Shown piece after piece: positions 25,762 to 34,529 of a stretch of DNA of 64,000 bases. The position numbers and the translations under genes were made by a program. The notes beneath the pieces were generated by a model. It saw only the letters and a list, made by a program, of their open reading frames with translations, did no database searches and was not told the origin of the DNA. Positions within the stretch are counted from its first letter, which is position 1. Each line of letters opens with the position of its first letter. The stretch covers positions 1 to 64,000 of the forward strand of contig SSGH01000037.1 of assembly GCA_008015835.1 (NCBI GenBank), in the 5' to 3' direction. The DNA comes from Lysobacter sp. GTDB lineage: Bacteria > Pseudomonadota > Gammaproteobacteria > Xanthomonadales > Xanthomonadaceae.

Positions 25762-26727
25762 TCAATCGCGGATGGCAGAGACTTCTGAGAAGAGGTCTTG
25801 GACTGGATCATTCAATTTTGCGTACTTTTTACCGAAAATATGCTCACGGTGATACGCCAGATAGGCTGCTTGTCGTTGGTTAAATTTCCCGCAGTTTCGG
25901 CCAGGCTTCAAGTCGAAACCCATCGCACGGGTGACATCCCCCGGCAACTCCGGTGATACGATCAATTCGCCGCGGTCTTGAAACCCAATCCAGCCACGAT
26001 CAAATAATAGGTCGGCATGGGGGGCCAGGAGCAGTCCATTGTGGCCATCGACGCGCTCGTCTCCGCTGGCGCAAGCGGCCCACGGCTTGATGTGGCTTGC
26101 GCGTAAGAATCGTGCATCTTGAATGCCTGTCAATCGGCATTTCTTTTCTACACTGAGAAGCCGTTTTCGAAACAAATCTTGTGCGCGACGCACCTCAACG
26201 AGCCGCGTCATGGCGGTGTGGCTCAACGCAATTTCTTGAGGTGTTTGCTCTGAAACAAACCGGCCTAGATCGTCAGATCGCTCACCCAAGGGCTTGAGCT
26301 TGAAGACGATTGCTTTTCGATTTTGGCCATCTGTTGCAGGCGTATCCGGACGTTCATACCAAGCAATAAGTTGAAACTCCCCACGATAACGGCAAGGCTT
26401 GCTCTTGCCTGTCATTTGAAACAACAGCAGCCGTTTACCATCCGCAATATGATTCAAGATGGCACGATTGCCACCGGTCATGGTCATATCGCCACGCTGC
26501 CCTTCGCCGAAGTAGTGAAAACACTCTTCGTTTTCCCAAAAGTCGTGGTAGCCGTGAGCCTCTCCGCCGTCCCCGGTGAAGAGAATCACAATGGGCCGAT
26601 CCGCTGGCGTCGAAATGCCGCCCTGTTGCTGTCCTCCTAAAACAGGATGGATCTCGGCCTTTCGGCGATACATTGCTCCAATCTGGAAGGGAATCTCAAA
26701 ATTACTGTCCATGTCTGCCCCATGCAT
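25762..26727 (-). CDS. HNH endonuclease with N-terminal SRA-like domain (probable modification-dependent restriction enzyme)
   Basis: 321 residues. The N-terminal ~160 residues (YRRKAEIHPVLGGQQQGGIS, LFTGDGG, GEGQRGDMTMTGGNRAI, RGEFQLIAWYER) match the SRA/YDG-like domain of ScoMcrA-type nucleases, which binds modified DNA. The C-terminal part is an HNH nuclease: CRLTGIQDARFLRASHIKPW, then HNGLLLAPHADLLFDRG, with the catalytic His in SHIKPW. The combination points to a type IV, modification-dependent restriction enzyme. No cognate methyltransferase is nearby, as expected for type IV. An alternative start (MDSNFE) lies 15 nt downstream. Confidence 0.83.
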   Translation of the reverse strand: MHGADMDSNFEIPFQIGAMYRRKAEIHPVLGGQQQGGISTPADRPIVILFTGDGGEAHGYHDFWENEECFHYFGEGQRGDMTMTGGNRAILNHIADGKRLLLFQMTGKSKPCRYRGEFQLIAWYERPDTPATDGQNRKAIVFKLKPLGERSDDLGRFVSEQTPQEIALSHTAMTRLVEVRRAQDLFRKRLLSVEKKCRLTGIQDARFLRASHIKPWAACASGDERVDGHNGLLLAPHADLLFDRGWIGFQDRGELIVSPELPGDVTRAMGFDLKPGRNCGKFNQRQAAYLAYHREHIFGKKYAKLNDPVQDLFSEVSAIRD

Positions 26728-26821
26728 TTATTGCATGGTCGTCATTCTGTGGAGAAGACAACGCCGCTACGGAAATGACTGCTTCCGTTCTTCTACAAAC
26801 TTTTATTGGTTTGAAAGCGAG

Positions 26822-26945
26822 CAACCCACAAGCCGGACACCAACCCGCCATGAACGAAGCGATGCCGCAGGCACCACGCGATACTCAAAAGGCGGGCCAG
26901 GGCCCGCCCTACGAAGCCGGGGTTCGGCCCGCCCACTACGGCGGT
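26822..26945. repeat. Intergenic repeat upstream of the HNH gene
   Basis: Second copy of the element at 25585-25755: CAACCCACAAGCCGGACACC unit, then GCGGGCCAGGGCCCGCCCTACG. The two copies bracket the HNH gene as direct repeats. Confidence 0.65.
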
Positions 26946-26965
26946 TGTTGTGACATGCTTTCGCC

Positions 26966-28162
26966 ATGACGAACCTATTCCGCCTGCTTCTCGCGACCGC
27001 CCTCGCCGTGGCGGCCTGTCCGGCCTTGGCCGATTCTTGGATGCCGCCGACCGCCAAAGTGACCGAGTCGGCCGATCATCGACATCGCGTGACCGTCGTG
27101 CCGCGCGAACTCGAAAGCGCGCTGGCGTTTTTCGACGACAAGGTGAAGGGCACGGAGCCTGCGGGCCAGCGAGCGGGAGATCCGCAACGGTCGCCGGTCG
27201 CGCGGGTGGAAGCGCGCGATGCCTCGGGGCAGTGGCATCTGCTGTGGCAGATGCCGCTGGTCAACGACGTGGCGCCGGTCTCGGTGCTGCTCGCGAAGGA
27301 CGCCAAGTTTCTCGTCACGTTCGATAACTGGCACTCGATGGGCTACGGCGACGATGTGGTCGCGATCTACGATCACCAAGGCCATCTGGTGCGCAAGTTG
27401 GGGCTCGAAGACATTCTGCCGGAGGCCTATGTGAACCATCTGCCGCGTTCGGTGAGTTCGCGTTGGTGGGGCCGCGATCACGCGCTGGTGGACGAAGACC
27501 GCGCGGTCGAATTGCAGGTGCTCGAGCCCGGTTCCGATATCGGCGGCAAAACGAAAACGGTTCCCGTGCGCCTGCGTCTGGCCGATGGCGCGCTCATCCC
27601 GCCCAGCGGTGCAGCTTGGGAAAAAGCGCTTGCTCGCGCGCTGCAACTCGAAGCGACGCGTCAGGCCGCCTGGGATAAAGTGCGGCAAGAACGCATCAGC
27701 CCGCTTTCCGCGCCAGCGACCAACGACACGCATGCCTGGCGCCACTACCTATTCGAGATTCGCGACCGCATCGCTGGCGATCGCGAGCTCATCGGCGGCA
27801 TGGTGTTGGCGGCGCCGGGCGAAGACAAGGGATGGCACGATGCCGATGCCATCCGCTCGACCATCGAAAGCTACGACGCCGCCAGCGAGTTTTCGGACAA
27901 GCATTGGATCTTCACTTCGCCCACGTCCGATGCGCTGGCGAACGTACTCGCTAAGGCCCTGCGCGCACGCGAAGCCGGTTCGTTGAAAGATCTGCGCATC
28001 GTTTTTATCGGCAAACCCGCCGATGGCCAAATGCTGATCGAAGCCGCGCAGAACACCGGCGCGACGATCACCGTGGTGGATAGCACGACTCCATTCCCGC
28101 CGGGCAAACCACTCCCCGAACGCACAGCGCCAGGGTGGGTCGATACGAGCGCCGATTTTTGA
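26966..28162 (+). CDS. Secreted protein of unknown function
   Basis: 398 residues with a clear signal peptide (MTNLFRLLLATALAVAACPALA, cleavage after ALA). The mature protein has a beta-rich half (WHLLWQMPLVNDVAPVSVLL, YDHQGHLVRKLGLEDILPEAYV) and an acidic/mixed C-terminal half. I recognise no catalytic motif. Composition returns to the high-GC style of the chromosome, so it marks the right edge of the AT-rich island. It shows no clear link to the lipoprotein/effector pair that follows after a ~190-nt gap. Confidence 0.7.
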   Translation: MTNLFRLLLATALAVAACPALADSWMPPTAKVTESADHRHRVTVVPRELESALAFFDDKVKGTEPAGQRAGDPQRSPVARVEARDASGQWHLLWQMPLVNDVAPVSVLLAKDAKFLVTFDNWHSMGYGDDVVAIYDHQGHLVRKLGLEDILPEAYVNHLPRSVSSRWWGRDHALVDEDRAVELQVLEPGSDIGGKTKTVPVRLRLADGALIPPSGAAWEKALARALQLEATRQAAWDKVRQERISPLSAPATNDTHAWRHYLFEIRDRIAGDRELIGGMVLAAPGEDKGWHDADAIRSTIESYDAASEFSDKHWIFTSPTSDALANVLAKALRAREAGSLKDLRIVFIGKPADGQMLIEAAQNTGATITVVDSTTPFPPGKPLPERTAPGWVDTSADF

Positions 28163-28355
28163 TGCGGTGAGGTGAACGGTGAGCGACAGAGCCACGCCTT
28201 GAGTCGGGTCTCGGCTTAGCCGATCGAAGCAAAAAAATCGCCGAACTCTCGAAAAACAGGAATCGGTCGACAGGACTGTCTTTAGTGCTGGCTTGATCGA
28301 TCAATTATGGATGTGTAGCATCGTTCAAACCTACCAGGACGGAAGAGGAATCGTT

Positions 28356-28877
28356 ATGAAGCGGTTTCTTCTCGCAGCGTTTCTTTTATCCAGCAGCATC
28401 GGATTCACCGCTTGCGCTTCTTCTGCCGGAAAGCAACGCGCGACCGCCGACTTCACTGGGGCGTGGTCGATCGATCTTTGCAACGAGGCCGACCCCAAGA
28501 TTCCGTGCGGCGCTTTCGATCTTTATCTTCACCAAGACAACGATGGCCGCATTTGCGGCGAACATTTCGTGGCCACGCCGGGTCTGGGACGTCTCGACGA
28601 ATCCGACCCTGCGACCGTTCTCGGAACCGTTTCGCAGGGCGTCGCGGTGGTCGTCATCCGCAGCACGCGCAACGACGCTCTTTACATGGCGCGTCTCTCG
28701 TTGATCGGCGATCGACTGCATTGGGAAAGGGTCGGGATGATCGTCAAAGGCGTCAATGACGAACCGCCTATCATTCCCGGGATCAAGACGCTCGCGCGCG
28801 CCCGAGTGAAAGAGAAATTGCAGTATCAACAAGACATCGTTTCGTCTCCATGCGAATGGCCCGAATGGGGGCCGTAA
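28356..28877 (+). CDS. Lipoprotein, probable immunity protein for the adjacent lysozyme effector
   Basis: 173 residues starting MKRFLLAAFLL, with AGAGGA upstream. A hydrophobic signal ends in GFTAC, a plausible lipobox with Cys20. The mature domain opens DFTGAWSIDLCNEADP and is beta-rich, with IPCGAFDLYLHQDNDGRICG. It lies 33 nt upstream of the lysozyme-RTX effector on the same strand. In Xanthomonas, type IV effectors that attack peptidoglycan are paired with an upstream periplasmic lipoprotein inhibitor (X-Tfe/X-Tfi pairs, e.g. XAC2609/XAC2610), and the arrangement here is the same. The immunity function is inferred from position and localisation only. Confidence 0.72.
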   Translation: MKRFLLAAFLLSSSIGFTACASSAGKQRATADFTGAWSIDLCNEADPKIPCGAFDLYLHQDNDGRICGEHFVATPGLGRLDESDPATVLGTVSQGVAVVVIRSTRNDALYMARLSLIGDRLHWERVGMIVKGVNDEPPIIPGIKTLARARVKEKLQYQQDIVSSPCEWPEWGP

Positions 28878-28910
28878 GGAATTCTTGTCGACGGAAAAAC
28901 GGAGGTCTCC

Positions 28911-30860
28911 ATGCCGATTGAGTACCACGACCGCACAGAGGAAGAGTATCGACGCCGCGCCAGCGTCATGATCCGGAATTTCGAAGGTTTCGGGTCGTCG
29001 CCCTACGACGCCGGCGATAACATGGCGACGATCGGCTACGGCTATACCTTCAACCGAAGCAACAACATCGAATTATGGGACGCCGCAGGGGTTCATCTAT
29101 CGCAGGATGAGCGAAGACAACTCGCTGCCATCGATGCCGCTCCCGCGAACCGAAGGACCGCCCTCGGGCTTGCGTTCACTGGACGGATCACCCAAGAAGA
29201 GGCGCGAAGCCTGCTTGAGAACGTCAGCCTGGATCGATACCAGACGCATGCCGATCGCTTGGGCATTCCGAATTCCGATGAGCGCGCAGCGACCGTTTCG
29301 GTCACCTACAACCGTGGCGATGGCCGCATGCGATCGCACATGCAGGGCTTCAACGACGCGATCGCGGATGGCGACCGCGCGGAAGCGTGGTATCAACTCC
29401 GATACAACAGCCGCGGCACCAATCGGGATCCGGATATCGAACTCGGCATCCGAGCTCGCCGGAACATGGAGGCCCACGCTTTCGGTCTATACAACGATCC
29501 GCAGAACGTCACCTCCGATGAAGCCAGAAACGTCTACCGCATGTTCCAACTGCATCGCGAAGACATTCTGGCCAACGAACGCGTCTGGGGCGTGGATTTC
29601 GATGGCAATCGCGCGGATCGACGTCATGATGCGGTCGGTCTCTCGAATCGGAATTGGCCGGATCTTTCGCGCGAGTATGGGCAGGTGCCGACGATCTCCG
29701 AGGCATTGGAACCCGCTCGCCGACGACTGCTCGCCGACTTGCGCGCGGAGAATCCCGACTTGGCGGATCGGCTACGAGACACCGATTTCGCTAGCACGGC
29801 GATATTCCTCGATCCAGGCCGGGAATTGCGCGATCGCGATGCAGTGGATCGTCAATATCCTACCGACACGGGAAACAGGCGAACGAATGAGCGCAATGAA
29901 GCGCTCAGGGCGGTGACTTACAACACAACAACCGATCATGCCGTCGACGACAACCACGCCGCCACGCTCGACTCCCTCCGCACGACCCGCGGCCCAAACC
30001 CACGCGAAATCGACAGCAACGACTTGCTGATCGGCATGGGCGGCGACGACACGCTGCGCGCGCATCGCGGCGACGACATTCTGATCGGCGGCGCGGGACG
30101 CGACCGGATGGAGGGCGGCGTCGGCCACGACACGTATGTGGTCGGCGGAGGCGACACGATCATGGACAACGACGGGCGCGGCGAGTTGCGCTGGAACCGG
30201 CAGGCATTGACCGGCGGTGCGCGCAATGAGGACGATCCGGCGAACACGTATCGCAGCGCCGATGGGCAGTACACCTACACGCTGGACGGCACGACGCTGA
30301 CGGTGGCGCATCGCGACGGCGAATCGGTGCGCGTGGAGAATTACGCGCGCGGCGATCTGGGCATTCGCTTGGAAGAACCTGCTGCACGCCGTGAAGGCGA
30401 GGCGCCTCCCGAGAACGCGCCCGCGAATGGGCGCAACGAACGACCTGAGCAAGACACATTCGCGCAATCGCTCGAACGTCTGAATCCGCAGGATCGCGCG
30501 ACGTACGACCGGATGCTCGCATCGGTCCAATCGCGCGGCGGCTACAGCGAAGAGCAAGCGCAGAATATCGCCGCCGCGGGTTTGGCCGAGTTCAGGCGTC
30601 GCGATACGTTGGTACGCGAGTCTCAAGATGTCGGCATCTACGGCGACCGTTTGTTCACCGCGTATTTTCCGCATGGCCGCGATCGCGAACCCAATTTTCA
30701 TGCGAATGTGCGCCTGGACGATGCCGCGCAGACGCCCGCGCGCGACAGCCTGCAGCAGGTCGAAACGCTTCAGCAACAGCGCGCGATCGCACCGCCGACG
30801 CAGCAACTCGAACAGAGAGAGCAGCAGAATGGACCGACGCTCGGTGGGCGTACGCAGTAA
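28911..30860 (+). CDS. Probable X-T4SS antibacterial effector: lysozyme domain, RTX repeats, XVIPCD-like tail
   Basis: 649 residues, preceded by a strong GGAGGT ribosome-binding site. Residues ~10-200 form a T4/GH24-type lysozyme: FEGF with Glu25, YD at 32-33, and TIGYGYTF with Thr40 spaced like the T4 lysozyme catalytic triad. Residues ~370-415 contain RTX calcium-binding nonapeptides (GMGGDDTL, RGDDILIGGAGRDRMEGG). Residues ~510-649 resemble XVIPCD: EEQAQNIAAAGLAEFRRRDT, GDRLFTAYFPHG and a Gln-rich C-terminus. There is no signal peptide. Together this fits a type IV-secreted, cell-wall-degrading toxin delivered to rival bacteria, with immunity from the preceding lipoprotein. The secretion apparatus is not in the window. 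Confidence 0.82.
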   Translation: MPIEYHDRTEEEYRRRASVMIRNFEGFGSSPYDAGDNMATIGYGYTFNRSNNIELWDAAGVHLSQDERRQLAAIDAAPANRRTALGLAFTGRITQEEARSLLENVSLDRYQTHADRLGIPNSDERAATVSVTYNRGDGRMRSHMQGFNDAIADGDRAEAWYQLRYNSRGTNRDPDIELGIRARRNMEAHAFGLYNDPQNVTSDEARNVYRMFQLHREDILANERVWGVDFDGNRADRRHDAVGLSNRNWPDLSREYGQVPTISEALEPARRRLLADLRAENPDLADRLRDTDFASTAIFLDPGRELRDRDAVDRQYPTDTGNRRTNERNEALRAVTYNTTTDHAVDDNHAATLDSLRTTRGPNPREIDSNDLLIGMGGDDTLRAHRGDDILIGGAGRDRMEGGVGHDTYVVGGGDTIMDNDGRGELRWNRQALTGGARNEDDPANTYRSADGQYTYTLDGTTLTVAHRDGESVRVENYARGDLGIRLEEPAARREGEAPPENAPANGRNERPEQDTFAQSLERLNPQDRATYDRMLASVQSRGGYSEEQAQNIAAAGLAEFRRRDTLVRESQDVGIYGDRLFTAYFPHGRDREPNFHANVRLDDAAQTPARDSLQQVETLQQQRAIAPPTQQLEQREQQNGPTLGGRTQ

Positions 30861-30977
30861 ATCGCTTGTAAGTCGCAGAGCAGGATGTCGGAGCTTGATC
30901 TTCCCTGGCCTCTTCGAGCGTCCAGGGCATCGCAAGCGCAACCGCTCACGCTCGCCCGAAAGCGGGCATCGCGTTTA

Positions 30978-31643
30978 TCAGAGCGACGCCGTCGGTGTAT
31001 GTACATCGCTTTCGTTCGGCGTCGCATCGCCCGAGGCCGTCGCGCTCGGCGCAACCGAAGCGTTGATACGACGGATCCATTCGTCGCCTACCGCAACGGC
31101 GACTTTGATGGTGTCGCCTCGCATGAGGGCGAGTAGCGCGTTGAACGCAAAGATGACCGCAAGCACGCCGAACGTCCAGCCTCTCGCCGTCGCAGGGCCG
31201 GCGTTCGCTGCGACGACCGCCGAGAAATAGGCGCCCATCGCACAGATGAAATAGGCCGTAAACAGAAGCCATCGTCTCCTGCTGCGTCTCGCCGGGTCAT
31301 GATGACGTGCATGCAGCCAAGCCACGGTGCGCGCGTCTCGATCGTATCGGAGCAACAGCCAAAGCTCCGCAAGGTCGAAAAGGGACTGCGCTTTATCGGG
31401 GCCTGCGAGCGCCAGTCGCACGATATGCGCAGGCAGATAGGTACCGACAAGATGCCGGACGCTGACCTCCAGCCAAAGGTCGTCGGACGCGCGGGCGTCG
31501 TTCCACAACTCCAAGAATTCCTTTCGGGCCTGGCTGCGACGACCGTGCATGCCGAACAGGCCTCGGGCGATATAGAGCACCAGCACCGACAACACCGCCG
31601 GAATGACGAAGCCGGTGCCGCCGATCTCGATGAGTTCCTTCAT
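30978..31643 (-). CDS. Integral membrane protein, unknown
   Basis: 221 residues with three likely membrane segments: 8-27 (GGTGFVIPAVLSVLVLYIA), ~125-145 (LLFTAYFICAMGAYFSAVVA) and ~154-172 (TFGVLAVIFAFNALLALM). Between the first two lies an ~90-residue cytosolic part rich in Arg/Asp/Leu. The C-terminus is a flexible Ser/Thr/Ala tail. No family recognised. It stands alone, with small gaps on either side. Confidence 0.6.
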   Translation of the reverse strand: MKELIEIGGTGFVIPAVLSVLVLYIARGLFGMHGRRSQARKEFLELWNDARASDDLWLEVSVRHLVGTYLPAHIVRLALAGPDKAQSLFDLAELWLLLRYDRDARTVAWLHARHHDPARRSRRRWLLFTAYFICAMGAYFSAVVAANAGPATARGWTFGVLAVIFAFNALLALMRGDTIKVAVAVGDEWIRRINASVAPSATASGDATPNESDVHTPTASL

Positions 31644-31715
31644 GCGCCCTCCCTGAATTGTCGCGGAATCTTATCGAACCCGGAGACACGGCTCGATGCC
31701 GAAACGATGACTGTG

Positions 31716-32546
31716 TTACTTCGCTTTCGACGCCCGCTCGGCGTCCCATCGCGCCTGCGAGCGCGCGTCGCCCAACGCCGCGCCGCGTTGCAGCAAGACG
31801 AGCGCGGCGTCGCGATCGCCGTCCGCATTACGCTCCAGGCGCATGAGAGCGGCGTTGTATGCGGCGATCGCGCTGCCCTTGCCGGCCGCGCGTTCGTAAG
31901 CGGCCAGCGCTTCGTCGGGGCAGAGCATGAACACATCCTTCGCGACCGCGACGCGCATCAGCATGTCCGGTTCGTCCTCACCCACTTGATCTTCCACCAT
32001 GGCCGGCCATCCGTCGGCCAGCGCGACCATCACATCCTCGCCTTCGGGCAGGAAGTACGCCCCGGCGCCCTCGCGCAGGGTGTACGCCTGTCGCGTGGTG
32101 CGTCGCGAGCCGTCCGCGGCGAGCCAGAGAAAACCGTCTTCGCCTTTCACCGCGAAGCCGTCGAGCGCTTTCGAGAGACGATCGGCCAGCGACGATGTTC
32201 CGGGCTGCGGCGAAACGCCCGTCCACGAACCGATCAACTCGATGCCGCGCACCTTGCCGTCGAGCTTCGGACGCAACGCAGCCGCGAGATCGTCAACGGT
32301 CAGGATACGCAGATCGCCGTCGTACATCCGCCAGGGACTCGACTGCAAACCGATGGTCAGGATCACATCGCTATCGGGCACCTTCTCCATGTAGGCCCGC
32401 GTCGCCTGACCGGCATAGACGCATGCGGCGGAACCGTCCGGGACGCATGTCGGCACCGTTGCGGTGCCGGTGAGCGGCAGATGAGCATCGCCGCAAGCGA
32501 GGGCGGCGGGACTGAGCAAGCACAACGCGAGCAGCGTGGATTTCAT
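31716..32546 (-). CDS. Secreted protein with C-terminal Sel1-like repeats
   Basis: 276 residues beginning MKSTLLALCLLSPAALA, a signal peptide with cleavage before or at Cys18, so it could also be a lipoprotein. The last ~70 residues (DEALAAYERAAGKGSAIAAYNAALM, DAALVLLQRGAALGDARSQARWD) have the helical spacing of Sel1/TPR repeats. The middle part is unassigned. The gene is preceded by the convergent-orientation terminator of the cold-shock gene on the same strand, so it has its own promoter. Function unknown. Confidence 0.65.
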   Translation of the reverse strand: MKSTLLALCLLSPAALACGDAHLPLTGTATVPTCVPDGSAACVYAGQATRAYMEKVPDSDVILTIGLQSSPWRMYDGDLRILTVDDLAAALRPKLDGKVRGIELIGSWTGVSPQPGTSSLADRLSKALDGFAVKGEDGFLWLAADGSRRTTRQAYTLREGAGAYFLPEGEDVMVALADGWPAMVEDQVGEDEPDMLMRVAVAKDVFMLCPDEALAAYERAAGKGSAIAAYNAALMRLERNADGDRDAALVLLQRGAALGDARSQARWDAERASKAK

Positions 32547-32690
32547 AAGCGATGGTGTTGAAGGTCGTCGATGCGGTGAGCTTACTCCCATGCAAACGGG
32601 CTGCGAGAGAATCGCGGCTAAGCAATCCCTCAGGTGGACGAGCGAATAGTGGCTGATGACATCACGTCTAATTTCCGGCTCATTCGACGC

Positions 32691-32718
32691 AAAAAAGCCC
32701 GGCCGAAGCCGGGCTTTT
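32691..32718 (-). terminator. Terminator of the cold-shock gene
   Basis: AGCCCGGC/GCCGGGCT stem with a 4-nt loop, flanked by A6 and TTTT on the plus strand. Read on the minus strand it ends in six U and lies 23 nt after the csp stop codon. Confidence 0.88.
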
Positions 32719-32740
32719 CGTTGGCGCAGAGGCGATGCGA

Positions 32741-32950
32741 TCAGATCACTTCGACTTGATCGGCCTGCATGCCTTTCTGGCCTTGGGTCACGATGAACGA
32801 CACGCGCTGGCCTTCCTGCAGGCTCTTGAAGCCGGAGCCCTGGATGGAGCGGAAGTGCACGAACAGGTCGGGGCCGCTTTCCGGCGTGATGAAGCCGAAG
32901 CCCTTGGCGTCGTTGAACCACTTCACGGTGCCGCTTTGTTTCTGAGACAT
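32741..32950 (-). CDS. Cold-shock protein (CspA family)
   Basis: 69 residues forming a single OB-fold cold-shock domain. RNP1 is KGFGFI and RNP2 is LFVHF; the start [14 protein letters not shown] is standard. RNP2 is followed by RSIQGSGF where many family members have SAI. It binds single-stranded RNA/DNA as an RNA chaperone. The ~130-nt upstream region on the minus strand probably holds a leader, but no defined cold-shock box was identified. It ends at a strong terminator. Confidence 0.95.
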   Translation of the reverse strand: MSQKQSGTVKWFNDAKGFGFITPESGPDLFVHFRSIQGSGFKSLQEGQRVSFIVTQGQKGMQADQVEVI

Positions 32951-33190
32951 GATGTTTTCCTTGGAGCGTTAGATTGTCGAAAGCCGCATAGCGGCGAGAG
33001 CTGGCTGCAAGGAAGGAAACGGGTGTAACGGTAGAGGAACGATAACGCACGATCTACGGCAGCAGGCCACGATCCGATGGCGACCCTTGACATTCAGCGG
33101 GCGGCACTATGGACCGAATCGGCGCATAACGCAAATGCCGGGGGGCGGCGGCACGCCGAAACGGCGGGATTTCGCGGCAACGTCGCCGAA

Positions 33191-33222
33191 CGACGCCGAT
33201 TCTGAACGACGCCGATTCTGGT
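33191..33222. repeat. Short tandem duplication
   Basis: GAACGACGCCGATTCT occurs twice in direct succession in the gap between csp and the gene at 33267. Probably replication slippage; no function evident. Confidence 0.6.
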
Positions 33223-33266
33223 CGATTCGGGCCAATCCCAGCCAACTCGGGCCAACTCCGGCCGCT

Positions 33267-34520
33267 TCAGCGCATCGCGTCGAGAACCCGTCTCAATTCC
33301 TCGCGGCTTTCCAGCGCCCACTCCGGGTTCTTGCAGACGTCCTTGAAGTCGTTCCAGCGTCGGAGCAGTTCCTGCAGGTCGTCTTGGATGGCCTCGGCGA
33401 GCACTTTCTTGTTCTCCGGGCTCAGCCCGTCGAGACTGATGTCGAGCGCGCTGCCCGAATCCGCCTTGAAATAGCTGTCGCGCAGAATATCGTCGATATC
33501 CTCGCGACGGTCCTTCCAATTGCTGGAAAACTGCTTCCAGCTATCGTCTTCCATCAGCTCCTGAAAATAGCTGCCGCCCAACGGGCCGAAGAACAGGTAT
33601 TCGTGTTTGCGGGCGAAGGCTTTGTAGGCGTCTTCGGCTTTGGCGAACACCTTCTGCAATTCGTATTTGATCGCGCCGCAATACGCGTTCGCGTCGTCCT
33701 TCTGGCCGGGCAGCGGCATTCTGCCGGCCAAGGCTTCGGCCGCATCCTCGGCCGCGTCGTAGGCGTCCTTGATCCGCGGGTAGCTGGTGTTCTCCAAAAA
33801 CCGCTTCACGATCTCGCGCCCTTCCAGAAACGTGGAGAAAACGCCCTTCTCGCGGCTGATCAGCGCGTGGATTTCGAGCCTGCGCGCCTTGCTGTCGTCG
33901 ATCGCCCGAATCAACGCGTCGACCGCGCCTTTGAGGATGCGCTCGACGACGCCGAAGTCCACCAAGGCGAGCAATATCTTGAGGCCTTTCTGCACCGCTT
34001 TCGCGATCTCCTCTTTGGAGGAGCGTTCGGCGTCGGCGGCTTTGATCGCGGCTTGCCTGAGAATCTCGTCGTATTCCGTCGCGATGGCGCGCATTCGCTC
34101 TTCGATGCTTTTATCGGCATCGACGATGGTTCTCCACTTCTCTTCGAATTCGCGCTCGGCGACGCCGAGTCGCTTCGTCATCGCCAGCATGTCGTCGCGC
34201 CGGGCCGGCACTTGCGAATTCATCAGCTCGAAGAAGAACACGCTCTCCTCGCAGCCGAATCCGGCGAGAAAAATTTTGCCGGTTTCGCTGGCCTTATACA
34301 GTTCGCATGCGGCGCCGTGCGCTTGTTTGGCGATCTCCAGCCAGCGCGCATGGCGCGGTTCGTCGGAGACTTCCAGCGTCTCCAGCAAATTCTCCAGATA
34401 GCCCTCGCGCTGGGCGAAATAGGTTTCCAGCGCGCGCAGGACCTCGGCTTTCGTTCGCTCGTCGTAATTTTTCGCATCGAGCTGCGCGAGGACTTCTTTT
34501 TTCCGTGCGTCGTAAGCCAT
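33267..34520 (-). CDS. Helical coiled-coil protein, unknown
   Basis: 417 residues, highly charged and predicted almost entirely helical, with Lys/Glu/Ala/Leu heptad-like runs (for instance around EREFEEKWRTIVDADKSIEE and AERSSKEEIAKAVQ). No signal peptide and no convincing membrane segment, although residues ~185-205 (GLKILLALVDFGVVERIL) are fairly hydrophobic. It follows the gene at 34530-36200 by only 9 nt and shares its strand, so the two probably form an operon. No known domain could be named. Confidence 0.68.
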   Translation of the reverse strand: MAYDARKKEVLAQLDAKNYDERTKAEVLRALETYFAQREGYLENLLETLEVSDEPRHARWLEIAKQAHGAACELYKASETGKIFLAGFGCEESVFFFELMNSQVPARRDDMLAMTKRLGVAEREFEEKWRTIVDADKSIEERMRAIATEYDEILRQAAIKAADAERSSKEEIAKAVQKGLKILLALVDFGVVERILKGAVDALIRAIDDSKARRLEIHALISREKGVFSTFLEGREIVKRFLENTSYPRIKDAYDAAEDAAEALAGRMPLPGQKDDANAYCGAIKYELQKVFAKAEDAYKAFARKHEYLFFGPLGGSYFQELMEDDSWKQFSSNWKDRREDIDDILRDSYFKADSGSALDISLDGLSPENKKVLAEAIQDDLQELLRRWNDFKDVCKNPEWALESREELRRVLDAMR

Positions 34521-34529
34521 GGCCCGCCC

